Positions 8,034 through 15,203 of a DNA stretch of 39,575 nt are shown in pieces. The notes under the pieces were generated by a model. It was not told the DNA's origin and ran no database searches. It saw nothing but the letters and a program-made list of their open reading frames with translations. The first letter of the stretch is position 1, and every line of letters starts with the position of its first letter. This DNA is from Flavobacterium sp. (GTDB taxonomy: Bacteria > Bacteroidota > Bacteroidia > Flavobacteriales > Flavobacteriaceae). The translations under genes were made by a program, and so were the position numbers. Where the stretch lies: NCBI RefSeq assembly GCF_013822155.1, contig NZ_PNJW01000026.1, positions 1 through 39,575 of the forward strand, given 5' to 3'.

Positions 8034-8423
8034 TTATAAACTAGCTTTAATATTTTTAGCTATTTCTTCAAATTCTTCTTTTGTGAAAGAAACCTTTTTT
8101 TGAAAACGAACTTCATCCATTTCATTGAGTGGAATTAAATGTACATGAACATGAGGCACTTCTAAACCGATTACACTCATTCCAATTCGTTTACAAGAAA
8201 CTGCTTTTTCTAAGGCCACGGCTATTGTTCTGGAAAATTTCATCAAATTTAAATAATGGTCTTCCTCCATTTCAAAAAGCTTGTTAATTTCCTGTTTTGG
8301 AACACACAGCGTGTGCCCTTTTGCATTTGGATTTACATCTAAAAATGCAATAAAATCAGCATCCTCTGCTATTTTATAACAAGGAATTTCACCGTTGATT
8401 ATTTTTGTAAAAATACTTGCCAT
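8034..8423 (-). CDS. HIT-family nucleotide hydrolase
   Basis: Histidine-triad protein of the HINT/protein-kinase-C-interactor type, 129 residues, usually a dimeric hydrolase of nucleoside phosphoramidates or related adenylated compounds. The N-terminus IFTKIINGEIPCYKI and FLDVNPNAKGHTL are typical, and the catalytic triad is HVHVH at 91-95. It sits 8 bp after greA and is almost certainly cotranscribed with it. The exact substrate cannot be told from sequence. Confidence 0.94.
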   Translation of the reverse strand: MASIFTKIINGEIPCYKIAEDADFIAFLDVNPNAKGHTLCVPKQEINKLFEMEEDHYLNLMKFSRTIAVALEKAVSCKRIGMSVIGLEVPHVHVHLIPLNEMDEVRFQKKVSFTKEEFEEIAKNIKASL

Positions 8424-8431
8424 ATCACAAA

Positions 8432-8908
8432 TTAATCTCTTGAAATATCTAATATTTCAAATTTCAATACACCATTTGGAACAGTGATTTCTGCCACGTC
8501 ACCAACCGATTTTCCAAGTAAGCCTTTTCCTATTGGAGAAGTTACCGAAATTTTACCGGTTTTTAAATCGGCTTCACTTTCTGCAACTAAGGTATATTTC
8601 ATTTCCATACCATTGGCTTGGTTTTTAATTTTTACATTTGATAAAACCAATGCTTTAGACATATCTAATTGCGATTCGTCAATTAATCTTGCATTAGAAT
8701 AAACCTCTTCCATTTTTGAAATACGCAATTCTAAAAGACCTTGTGCTTCTTTAGCTGCGTCATATTCTGCATTTTCAGATAAATCGCCTTTATCTCTTGC
8801 TTCTGCGATGGCTTGAGACGCTTTTGGTCGTTCAATATGTTTTAACGTTTCTAATTCTTCTTTTAATTTTTTTAAACCCTCAGCGGTATAATACGATACT
8901 GTACTCAT
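8432..8908 (-). CDS. greA: Transcription elongation factor GreA
   Basis: GreA enters the secondary channel of RNA polymerase and stimulates cleavage of backtracked transcripts. The 158-residue protein has the N-terminal coiled coil (YYTAEGLKKLKEELETLKHIERPKAS, then GDLSENAEYDAAKEAQ with the acidic tip residues Asp and Glu) and the C-terminal FKBP-like domain ending in ISVTSPIGKGLLGKSVGDVAEI. It leads the greA-HIT operon. Its leader of about 130 nt contains a terminator-like hairpin close to the predicted transcription start. Confidence 0.97.
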   Translation of the reverse strand: MSTVSYYTAEGLKKLKEELETLKHIERPKASQAIAEARDKGDLSENAEYDAAKEAQGLLELRISKMEEVYSNARLIDESQLDMSKALVLSNVKIKNQANGMEMKYTLVAESEADLKTGKISVTSPIGKGLLGKSVGDVAEITVPNGVLKFEILDISRD

Positions 8909-9013
8909 AACTTCATGTGTTTTTTAATGCTGTATTTTGTTTGTTAATCAGTCACAAAAAAGTGAACTTAATTATATAAAAATCTTTTATTTCTCGTTTA
9001 TATAAAATAGAAA

Positions 9014-9034
9014 AAATCCCCTTTGAGAGGATTT
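9014..9034 (-). terminator. Terminator-like hairpin in the greA leader
   Basis: On the minus strand a 9-bp stem (9026-9034 with 9014-9022, one G-U pair) with a CAA loop is followed by a T-rich tract. It lies about 105 nt before the greA start and just after a predicted promoter, so it could cause early termination. Confidence 0.6.
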
Positions 9035-9041
9035 CTTATCA

Positions 9042-9049
9042 CAAAGATA
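9042..9049 (-). promoter_or_regulatory. Predicted -7 element for greA
   Basis: TATCTTTG on the minus strand, predicting a start near 9036 and a leader of about 130 nt. A second match, TACCTTTG, lies at 9097-9104. No clear -33 element was found for either. Confidence 0.45.
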
Positions 9050-9111
9050 GGATATTTTTTTATTTCTCAGAAAAATTATTGCTTATTAGTATTAATCAAA
9101 GGTAATTAATT

Positions 9112-9119
9112 TAAATTTG
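9112..9119 (+). promoter_or_regulatory. Predicted -7 element for the Rieske-like lipoprotein
   Basis: TAAATTTG, 23 bp before the ATG at 9143. Confidence 0.45.
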
Positions 9120-9142
9120 TTCACTCTATTTTAATCAAAAAA

Positions 9143-9562
9143 ATGAAAAAAATCATTTTAGTTATATTCAGTCCTTTATTCTTATTCGGTTGCGACAGTG
9201 GTGGTGGAAATGACAATAATCCTTATATTCCAAATTATACCTTTACAGTTGACATCAATGTGAATTTACCTTCCTATAGTAATTTACAATTCCCTAGTAA
9301 TGCCGTCTATATTCCACAAGGCACCGCTGGGGCAAGAGGAGTAATTGTTTTTAATAGTGGCAGCGGTTATTTAGCCTATGATGCAGCATGCCCTAATCAA
9401 CCTATTTCAGGTTGTTCTACAATGATAATAAGTGGAATTAACGCCATATGTCCTTGTGATGATGAACAATACAGCTTATTTACAGGGCTTAGCAGTTTGC
9501 AATACCCCATGAAAAGATATCGAGTGGAGGTAAATTTACCAAACATACGTGTTTATAATTAA
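9143..9562 (+). CDS. Lipoprotein resembling a Rieske domain without His ligands
   Basis: A 139-residue exported protein: MKKIILVIFSPLFLFGC gives a signal peptide with lipidated Cys17, and a Gly/Asn/Asp-rich spacer follows. The rest reads like a small Rieske beta-domain: LAYDAACPNQP (Cys83) and ICPCDDEQYSLFTG (Cys103, Cys105) sit where a Rieske protein has CxH and CPCHG.xFd..tG. The two histidines that bind the iron-sulfur cluster are replaced by Asn85 and Asp106, while the cysteines remain. It therefore probably cannot hold a normal 2Fe-2S cluster; Cys83, Cys91, Cys103 and Cys105 could form disulfides. The fold assignment is by eye and its function is unknown. It stands alone with its own promoter and terminator. 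Confidence 0.75.
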   Translation: MKKIILVIFSPLFLFGCDSGGGNDNNPYIPNYTFTVDINVNLPSYSNLQFPSNAVYIPQGTAGARGVIVFNSGSGYLAYDAACPNQPISGCSTMIISGINAICPCDDEQYSLFTGLSSLQYPMKRYRVEVNLPNIRVYN

Positions 9563-9565
9563 ATT

Positions 9566-9595
9566 AAAATCCTGACCGAACAGTCAGGATTTTTT
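9566..9595. terminator. Terminator between lipoprotein and TonB receptor genes
   Basis: A perfect 11-bp stem (9566-9576 with 9583-9593) with a 6-nt loop and T tract, between convergent genes, usable from both sides. Confidence 0.88.
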
Positions 9596-9604
9596 ATGCT
9601 GTGT

Positions 9605-11821
9605 TTAAAATAAGAGTGTTAATCCTACTAACAAGTTTATCCCTGCTTGCGGGTAATAACCGGCACCTTCTATTGTTGTGACAGTTCCCGGATTGGAAAA
9701 ATCATCGTCATAGGTGTAGAAATACCCATTACTTTCATACTCTAAATTGAAGATATTATTTACCAATACATCAATTCGTATAGATTTGAATACTTTTTTG
9801 GTTACTATTTCATACGATGCATTCAAATCGTTCACAAAATAACTGTCTAATTTTGAACTTTCTGCATCGATATTTCCCATGTATTGTTCACCCACAAATT
9901 TTGACAAAAGTGACACTTGAAAATTTTGAATAGGCATAAACACCAATCTGTTTGCCGCAATTAAATCGGGTGAAAAAGCAATATTTGTGGTTCCTAAATC
10001 TTCAAAAACTCCGTCCCGTTGAAATACAAAATCTTGATTTATATTTTGACTCAGCGTTACATTTGGTTGCAAAAACCACTTATTGGTAAGTTTAAAAGTG
10101 GCATCAACTTCCAATCCAAGTCGGTAACTATCGCCACTGTTGGCTCGAACAGGAGCACCCACATCGTTTAATTCGCCGGTTAAAACCAATTGGTCTCTGT
10201 ATTTCATGAAATAACCATTGACATTCAATTTTGTTTTTTCGGTGGAGAAACGCCAACCTAATTCATAATCATCCAATTTCTCTGGTTTTGGATTTCCACT
10301 TTCATAATCGTTTCGATTGGGTTCGCGATTGGCTTTAGCGTATGAAAAATAAAAGTTTTGTTTTTCATTCATGACATAAGTCACACCTACTTTCGGATTA
10401 AAAAAATTAAACGTGTCGTTTACCAAGCCTGTTTCTGCTCCATTGGCTTGATAGCCTACGTTTCGGTATTGCATATCTCCAAACAAACGCCATTTTGTTG
10501 TGAGTTGATAGTTGATTTTTGCAAAAACATTCACATCTGTTTTCGAAGAAAAATCGTCGTAATAGCGATCTCTAATTTCGCTTTGCGAAGCATATTGAGC
10601 CCAAATAATTTCGCCAAAATGATCTCCTTCATATTTATTTGCTCCACCACCAATAATTACATCTACTTTATCTTTGTTATAATTTACAGAAAAAGTAGTT
10701 CCGTAAAAATCATTATCCAACCAACGTCTGCGAATTAAATCCGTCATATCAATCGTTTCTCCACCCAAAACAATAGGTTCTAAACCATAATCTGAAAAAT
10801 CTTCATCTTCTTTATATTGTTCAAAATAGCCTTTTCCTTTGGTGTAATGAAACGCAAAATTACTGCTCCAATGTTCGTTCCAACGCTCGTTCCAATGCAA
10901 TTGGTAATGATCTTGTTGGTAATTATCGGTCTCATTGTCATAAAATTTCATTTTCCCTTTTTCGTCAAAATACATTCCGGCAACGTTAAACGTTCGATCA
11001 TTTTCAAGTTTTTCGGGATCTTCTAAACCGTACCAAGCTTGATAGGTTTTTTGAATGCCTCCAAACACCAAACCTTTTATTAAAGTCGATTTTCCTACAT
11101 AGGCTCCTTGCAGAAAATACGATTTCAAATCAGATGAAGCTCTGTCTATATACCCATCGGAATTGATTGCAGATAAGCGTCCCGCAATTTCAAACTGCTC
11201 ATTCATCAAACCGGTGCTGAACTTCACGGTATGTTTTCGAGTGTTAAAACTACCAAAGGAATTTGAAATTTCACCTTTGGATTCTTTCGAATAATTATCA
11301 GTTAACACATTCAGACTTGCTCCAAAAGCTCCGGCTCCATTTGTGGAAGTGCCAACACCGCGTTGAAGTTGTAAACTTTCGGTTGAACTCGCAAAATCGG
11401 GCATGTTTACCCAAAAAGTTCCCTGGCTTTCGGAATCATTGTAAGGTATTCCATTGATTGTTACATTCACCCGTGTCGCATCAGAACCCCTAACCCGAAT
11501 TCCGGTATAACCCACACCGGCTCCGGCATCGGTAGTTGTAACAACCGAAGGTAGATAATTCATCATGAGTGGAATATCCTGACCCAAATTTCTGGATTGG
11601 AATTCTTCTTTGCGAAGATTGGAAAATGTTACCGGTGATTGTGCTGTTACCCGAACGGCTGATACTAAAACTTCATCAAGTGAAATCTCTTTTGTTTTAG
11701 TTGTATCGTTTACCGTTTCTTGTGAAAATCCGGAAAAAGAAAACAGAAGTAAGCTGAAAAAAAAGCACCTACTAAACGACTTTGTGCCTTTATGGCAAAA
11801 TTTGTTGAATAAAGTTTGCAT
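9605..11821 (-). CDS. TonB-dependent receptor, probable thiamine or precursor uptake
   Basis: Outer-membrane active transporter, 738 residues. A signal peptide ends near SGFSQ (about 34). The TonB-box/plug region follows, with EISLDEVLVSAVRV, GIRVRGSDATRVNVTINGIPYND and LQRGVGTSTNGAGAFGASLNV, then the beta-barrel with EPNRNDYESGNPKPEKLDDYELGW, ending LLVGLTLLF with the terminal Phe usual for barrel proteins. There is no SusC-type N-terminal extension and no SusD partner. A TPP riboswitch lies in its leader, so thiamine or a thiamine precursor is the likely cargo; similar riboswitch-controlled receptors have been described in Bacteroidetes. It is transcribed alone after arfB. Confidence 0.92.
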   Translation of the reverse strand: MQTLFNKFCHKGTKSFSRCFFFSLLLFSFSGFSQETVNDTTKTKEISLDEVLVSAVRVTAQSPVTFSNLRKEEFQSRNLGQDIPLMMNYLPSVVTTTDAGAGVGYTGIRVRGSDATRVNVTINGIPYNDSESQGTFWVNMPDFASSTESLQLQRGVGTSTNGAGAFGASLNVLTDNYSKESKGEISNSFGSFNTRKHTVKFSTGLMNEQFEIAGRLSAINSDGYIDRASSDLKSYFLQGAYVGKSTLIKGLVFGGIQKTYQAWYGLEDPEKLENDRTFNVAGMYFDEKGKMKFYDNETDNYQQDHYQLHWNERWNEHWSSNFAFHYTKGKGYFEQYKEDEDFSDYGLEPIVLGGETIDMTDLIRRRWLDNDFYGTTFSVNYNKDKVDVIIGGGANKYEGDHFGEIIWAQYASQSEIRDRYYDDFSSKTDVNVFAKINYQLTTKWRLFGDMQYRNVGYQANGAETGLVNDTFNFFNPKVGVTYVMNEKQNFYFSYAKANREPNRNDYESGNPKPEKLDDYELGWRFSTEKTKLNVNGYFMKYRDQLVLTGELNDVGAPVRANSGDSYRLGLEVDATFKLTNKWFLQPNVTLSQNINQDFVFQRDGVFEDLGTTNIAFSPDLIAANRLVFMPIQNFQVSLLSKFVGEQYMGNIDAESSKLDSYFVNDLNASYEIVTKKVFKSIRIDVLVNNIFNLEYESNGYFYTYDDDFSNPGTVTTIEGAGYYPQAGINLLVGLTLLF

Positions 11822-11839
11822 TCGTAAAATGTTTACGAA
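11821..11839 (-). promoter_or_regulatory. Hairpin abutting the TonB receptor start codon
   Basis: A perfect 8-bp inverted repeat (11821-11828 with 11832-11839) with a 3-nt loop ends on the A of the start codon. It could hinder ribosome loading and be part of the riboswitch output. Confidence 0.5.
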
Positions 11840-11917
11840 TAAAAGGGGTAATTATTCTTGGTTAAAAATTAAAATTGATACTCTTGACAGCCAAACAAAT
11901 GTGCACTTTTGTTTTTT

Positions 11918-12017
11918 GTCTTTTCCCTAAACAGCATTACCTGTTCTAGGTTCGTTGGGTATGATCTCAGCTCGTTTGTTTTGAATTAAATTCAAAATAT
12001 AAGCACCCCTTTGAGAC
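11918..12017 (-). ncRNA. TPP riboswitch (thi box) in the TonB receptor leader
   Basis: Read on the minus strand, the leader has the conserved TPP-aptamer pieces in order: GGGGTGC, a long AT-rich P3 hairpin, CTGAGATCATACCC, GAACCT, CAGGTAATGCTG and TAGGGAA. GGGGT pairs with ACCC to form P2, CAG with CTG forms P5, and GTCT (12014-12017) pairs with AGAC (11918-11921) at the base as P1. The predicted transcription start falls at the 5' base of P1. Thiamine pyrophosphate binding should lower expression of the receptor downstream. Confidence 0.95.
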
Positions 12018-12021
12018 ATAA

Positions 12022-12029
12022 CAAAATTA
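12022..12029 (-). promoter_or_regulatory. Predicted -7 element for the riboswitch-TonB transcript
   Basis: TAATTTTG on the minus strand. A start about 5 nt downstream would be at the first base of riboswitch stem P1, which supports the call. Confidence 0.6.
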
Positions 12030-12097
12030 GTTATAATTTTCTAAAGATTATTCTTCAACAAATGTTAATCTTAATTTCGCAATCAAAAAATAATATT

Positions 12098-12499
12098 CTA
12101 AGCTTCTGGTCTCTTCCTGTTTTGTTTTATTTCTGATGTGTTCCGTTTTGATTTAATCCTTTTTTCTATAACGGAACGTGGAATTTTTGTGGGCTTTCTT
12201 TTTTTCGGAATAATCAAAGCGTTTCGAATAAGTTTTAAAAACCTTTTTGTGATGATTTCTTTGTTTTTGAGTTGGCTACGATCTTCATCACAATTTAAAA
12301 TCAACATTCCTGCTGATGTTAGTTTCGTTTTTAATTTCTCGAAAAGTACTGTTTTTTCATCATCAGATAAACATTGTGAGTTAAACAAATCAAAAGACAA
12401 AACAACTTTAGAAGAAACTTTATTCACATTTTGACCACCTGCCCCACTACTTCTAACCGCTTTAAAATTTAGTTCCGCTATAATTTTATCACTATCCAT
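12098..12499 (-). CDS. arfB: Peptidyl-tRNA hydrolase of the ArfB/YaeJ family
   Basis: A GGQ-domain hydrolase that rescues ribosomes stalled on mRNAs without a stop codon. Of its 133 residues, the N-terminal part has RSSGAGGQNVNKVSSKV with the catalytic GGQ at 21-23. The C-terminus is a basic tail rich in Lys and Arg (about 98-133) that in ArfB inserts into the empty mRNA channel. It lacks the codon-recognition domains of RF1/RF2, so it is a stand-alone rescue factor. Its ATG overlaps the stop of the kinase-DUF4301 gene (TAATG), suggesting translational coupling and one operon. Confidence 0.93.
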   Translation of the reverse strand: MDSDKIIAELNFKAVRSSGAGGQNVNKVSSKVVLSFDLFNSQCLSDDEKTVLFEKLKTKLTSAGMLILNCDEDRSQLKNKEIITKRFLKLIRNALIIPKKRKPTKIPRSVIEKRIKSKRNTSEIKQNRKRPEA

Positions 12500-14613
12500 T
12501 ACTGTGGCTGATGAGCTGTTTTAAGTAAATCATTCACTGTTTTCACCGGATTAAAAGTAATTAACGGAACCTCGACAAAAACGGTAAGCCATTTTGCCAT
12601 TGCACCATTCCAAAGTCCAGGAAGTTCGAAGGCTTTTAACTCTTTTCCACCCTTGTTTTTATGAACAACAAATCCGCTATTATGGTCAACAAATTCGTTT
12701 AAATCAAAGTTGACTCCTCTATAATTTCGAATACCACATACTAAATCGACCGGATTAAAATGGGTTGAACTTTCTAAAATTTTAACTTGTGTTGCATCGG
12801 TCTCATCAATTTGAGTTGTTTCAACTATTTGTAAAAAAACAAGGCCTTTTTTATCGCGTACCCAAAAAGGTCCACCTCCGGGTTCTCCTTCGTTTTTTAC
12901 CATTCCACATACTCGTATCGGACGATTTAAATAATTTTTCAAATAGTCAATTTTACTTTCTTTAGTATATTTTGAAAAATCTTCTACTACTTCAAAATGG
13001 AGTTTTGTTTGAATAAAAGTAACCACATCATCTAAAAAAACTTTATCCACTTTATCTGCATCTAATTGAGAAAGATACAGGAAGATTTGTTGCTGTTTAT
13101 CTAATAAAATCCCCGCTAAAGCTTTTTTGTATAACGCAATTTCTTCAATGTGGTTTTGGATAACATTATCAATATTTTTAATAAAGATTATATCTGCATC
13201 TAAACGATTTAAATTTTCTATTAAAGCACCATGTCCACCCGGTCTGAAAACTAACAAGTCATGATCATCACGAAATAAATTGTTCTCCATATCTAATGCT
13301 ATACTATCGGTAGCTTTATTTTGGTAGGAATAGGTTACGTTTATTTCTGTTTGAAATTGGTTCTCAATTTTGGGTTTTACTGATTCAACAATTTTTTCAA
13401 AATCCTCTTGATGCTCTTCTGAAACGGTAAAATGTAAATGTGCTTTTTGATTGGAAGCAGCATAATAAACTGCTTCGTTCAAGTGCTCTTCAATAGGAGT
13501 TGCACAATGTGATTTATATTTGTGAAAAGGCAACACGCCTTTAGGTTTATTAGCAAAATCAAATTCGTTTTTAGCCAACATAATTTTAATGAAGGCAAAC
13601 ATTTTACTGTCATATCCCCAACTTTCATATTCCGGAAAAATAATTTTCACTCGTGATAAAACCTTTTCATAAAACGGTAATTTTTCTATCCCAATTAAAA
13701 ACAGCGATAAATTTTTTGCTTTTTTTCTATTGATATAAGCATTAATTGATTCCTCTCCTAATTTAAAATCATGTAAAAAATCATTCAAAAATTTAAACAT
13801 TCTACTGGCTGCACCGGAAGCAGGAACAAACTTTTTGAGTTTTAACTGATTTTTTTTGTTATCAAAAAAGTTAGCATAATAAATTGCCTCTTCTTTGCTT
13901 AGCTGTTCAATTCCATCATCTATTTTGGCTATTCGGTCTAAATCAATTCTAGGTATTCCTTCGGTTAAAAAATGGATTTGATTTTTTACTTTATCTAATT
14001 CTACATTTCGCTGATAGAATTGTATAAAATCAAAAGAATTAAACCCTCTCCCTTTTGCTTCTAAAAAATCATTGATTAATAACGTTGCTTTTTGAAATCT
14101 CTTTTCTTTAGATCCGGAAATTTTAATAAACGGTTTATTGTAATGAATTAAAGCATCTTCAAATAGTTTAAATGTATCTTCTCTATTATCCGGTCTGTCA
14201 CGCAAATCGTCTTTTTCCCATGGAACATCAATATCTGTCAGTAAAAACAAATCATATTTATGCTTTTTTGCCGCCTTTTGTAATATTGGATTTGTATTTC
14301 CATAATAGATATCCGAAAAAACTTTAGTAACCATCAAGTTTGTATCAGAAAACAATAGTTCATTTGCGTCTTGCAATCCTTCATTTTCAAGTTTTGTTTG
14401 ACCAATAGCAATGGGTAACAAATCCTCTTGTTGACAAATCTGTTTCGTTTTATTCCATTTATCCTGAAGATAATCTCTTGCAAATTCCGGTATCCATACG
14501 GTATTAAAATGCTCAGCAAGTTGTTTTGCTAAAGTTGTTTTTCCCGTACTTTCCGGTCCGTAAATAGCAATTTTAATTATGCTTGTGTGTTGCTGTTTAA
14601 GATTTTCTTCCAT
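12499..14613 (-). CDS. Fusion of NadR-like kinase and DUF4301
   Basis: A 704-residue two-domain protein. Residues about 13-188 form a NadR-like nucleoside-kinase domain (AAA_28) with Walker A GPESTGKT at 19-26 and the lid-like DDLRDRPDNREDTFKLFE at about 135-152; in NadR this domain phosphorylates nicotinamide riboside. Residues about 191-704 match DUF4301. That part contains PASGAASRMFK (264-274), PGGHG (458-462) and FIKNIDNV (477-484), which resemble motifs of UDP-sugar pyrophosphorylase-type nucleotidyltransferases (my inference). The start overlaps pnuC by 37 bp and no later Met precedes the Walker motif, so the overlap is probably real. The substrate of either half is unproven. Confidence 0.85.
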   Translation of the reverse strand: MEENLKQQHTSIIKIAIYGPESTGKTTLAKQLAEHFNTVWIPEFARDYLQDKWNKTKQICQQEDLLPIAIGQTKLENEGLQDANELLFSDTNLMVTKVFSDIYYGNTNPILQKAAKKHKYDLFLLTDIDVPWEKDDLRDRPDNREDTFKLFEDALIHYNKPFIKISGSKEKRFQKATLLINDFLEAKGRGFNSFDFIQFYQRNVELDKVKNQIHFLTEGIPRIDLDRIAKIDDGIEQLSKEEAIYYANFFDNKKNQLKLKKFVPASGAASRMFKFLNDFLHDFKLGEESINAYINRKKAKNLSLFLIGIEKLPFYEKVLSRVKIIFPEYESWGYDSKMFAFIKIMLAKNEFDFANKPKGVLPFHKYKSHCATPIEEHLNEAVYYAASNQKAHLHFTVSEEHQEDFEKIVESVKPKIENQFQTEINVTYSYQNKATDSIALDMENNLFRDDHDLLVFRPGGHGALIENLNRLDADIIFIKNIDNVIQNHIEEIALYKKALAGILLDKQQQIFLYLSQLDADKVDKVFLDDVVTFIQTKLHFEVVEDFSKYTKESKIDYLKNYLNRPIRVCGMVKNEGEPGGGPFWVRDKKGLVFLQIVETTQIDETDATQVKILESSTHFNPVDLVCGIRNYRGVNFDLNEFVDHNSGFVVHKNKGGKELKAFELPGLWNGAMAKWLTVFVEVPLITFNPVKTVNDLLKTAHQPQ

Positions 14614-15203
14614 TCGATATAGCCATAAAAGGCAATGATTGTGAAAATTAAATATTGTAAACTCGTAAATGTATAACCTTTACAAAAATACAAAGGAATT
14701 GAAATGATATCACCAATTATCCAAAAAATCCAATGTTCAATTTTTCGTTTAGCCATAAGCCACATGCCAACAAAAAAAAGTCCTGTTGTTAAAGTATCAA
14801 CGTAGGCTGTCCATTGTGTAAATTTATCAAAAAACTGATAGATTAAAATTACCCCAATCGATGTAACTATAAAAATAATAATTGCCCATTTCTTCTCATT
14901 TTCAGAAATTTTGTCAATTGGAAACACCGTTTGATTATTCTTTTTTCGAGTCCAATGATACCAACCGTAAATACTCATAATAGAATAGTAAACATTGATA
15001 GACATATCCCCTAACAAAGACCATTTCCAAAGCAAATATATAAAGATTGTCGTGCTAATAATTCCGGTTGGGAATACTAAAATGTTATCTTTTTTAGCAT
15101 ACCAAACACTAACTAAACCAAAAAGTACCGCGACAATTTCCAAATAAATATGAAAATTTGAGTACGTTTTATATTGAGAAAAAAGAAAATCAATCATTTT
15201 CAA
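14577..15203 (-). CDS. pnuC: PnuC-family vitamin transporter
   Basis: An inner-membrane facilitator of the PnuC family, 208 residues with about seven membrane helices. PnuC moves nicotinamide riboside, and relatives (PnuT, PnuX) move thiamine or riboflavin; transport is driven by phosphorylation of the vitamin inside the cell. Family motifs are SIMSIYGWYHWTRKK in the middle and EHWIFWIIGDIISIPLYF with TSLQYLIFTIIAFYGYIEW at the end. The next gene encodes a NadR-like kinase, which favours nicotinamide riboside, whereas the nearby TPP riboswitch favours thiamine. It overlaps GGGP synthase upstream by 14 bp and the kinase gene by 37 bp, so it belongs to the same operon. Confidence 0.9.
   Translation of the reverse strand: MKMIDFLFSQYKTYSNFHIYLEIVAVLFGLVSVWYAKKDNILVFPTGIISTTIFIYLLWKWSLLGDMSINVYYSIMSIYGWYHWTRKKNNQTVFPIDKISENEKKWAIIIFIVTSIGVILIYQFFDKFTQWTAYVDTLTTGLFFVGMWLMAKRKIEHWIFWIIGDIISIPLYFCKGYTFTSLQYLIFTIIAFYGYIEWKKILNSNTQA

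Noticed and set aside
9605..11930. Several plus-strand ORFs of 64-126 codons opposite the TonB receptor
   Set aside because: They are shadows of the receptor's coding sequence, with biased composition and no family resemblance; the last one also runs across the riboswitch leader.
11918..12017. Alternative reading of the TonB leader as a cobalamin riboswitch
   Set aside because: Cobalamin riboswitches often precede TonB receptors, but the CTGAGA, ACCC and GAACCT/AGGGAA pieces are those of the TPP aptamer and no B12-box was seen.
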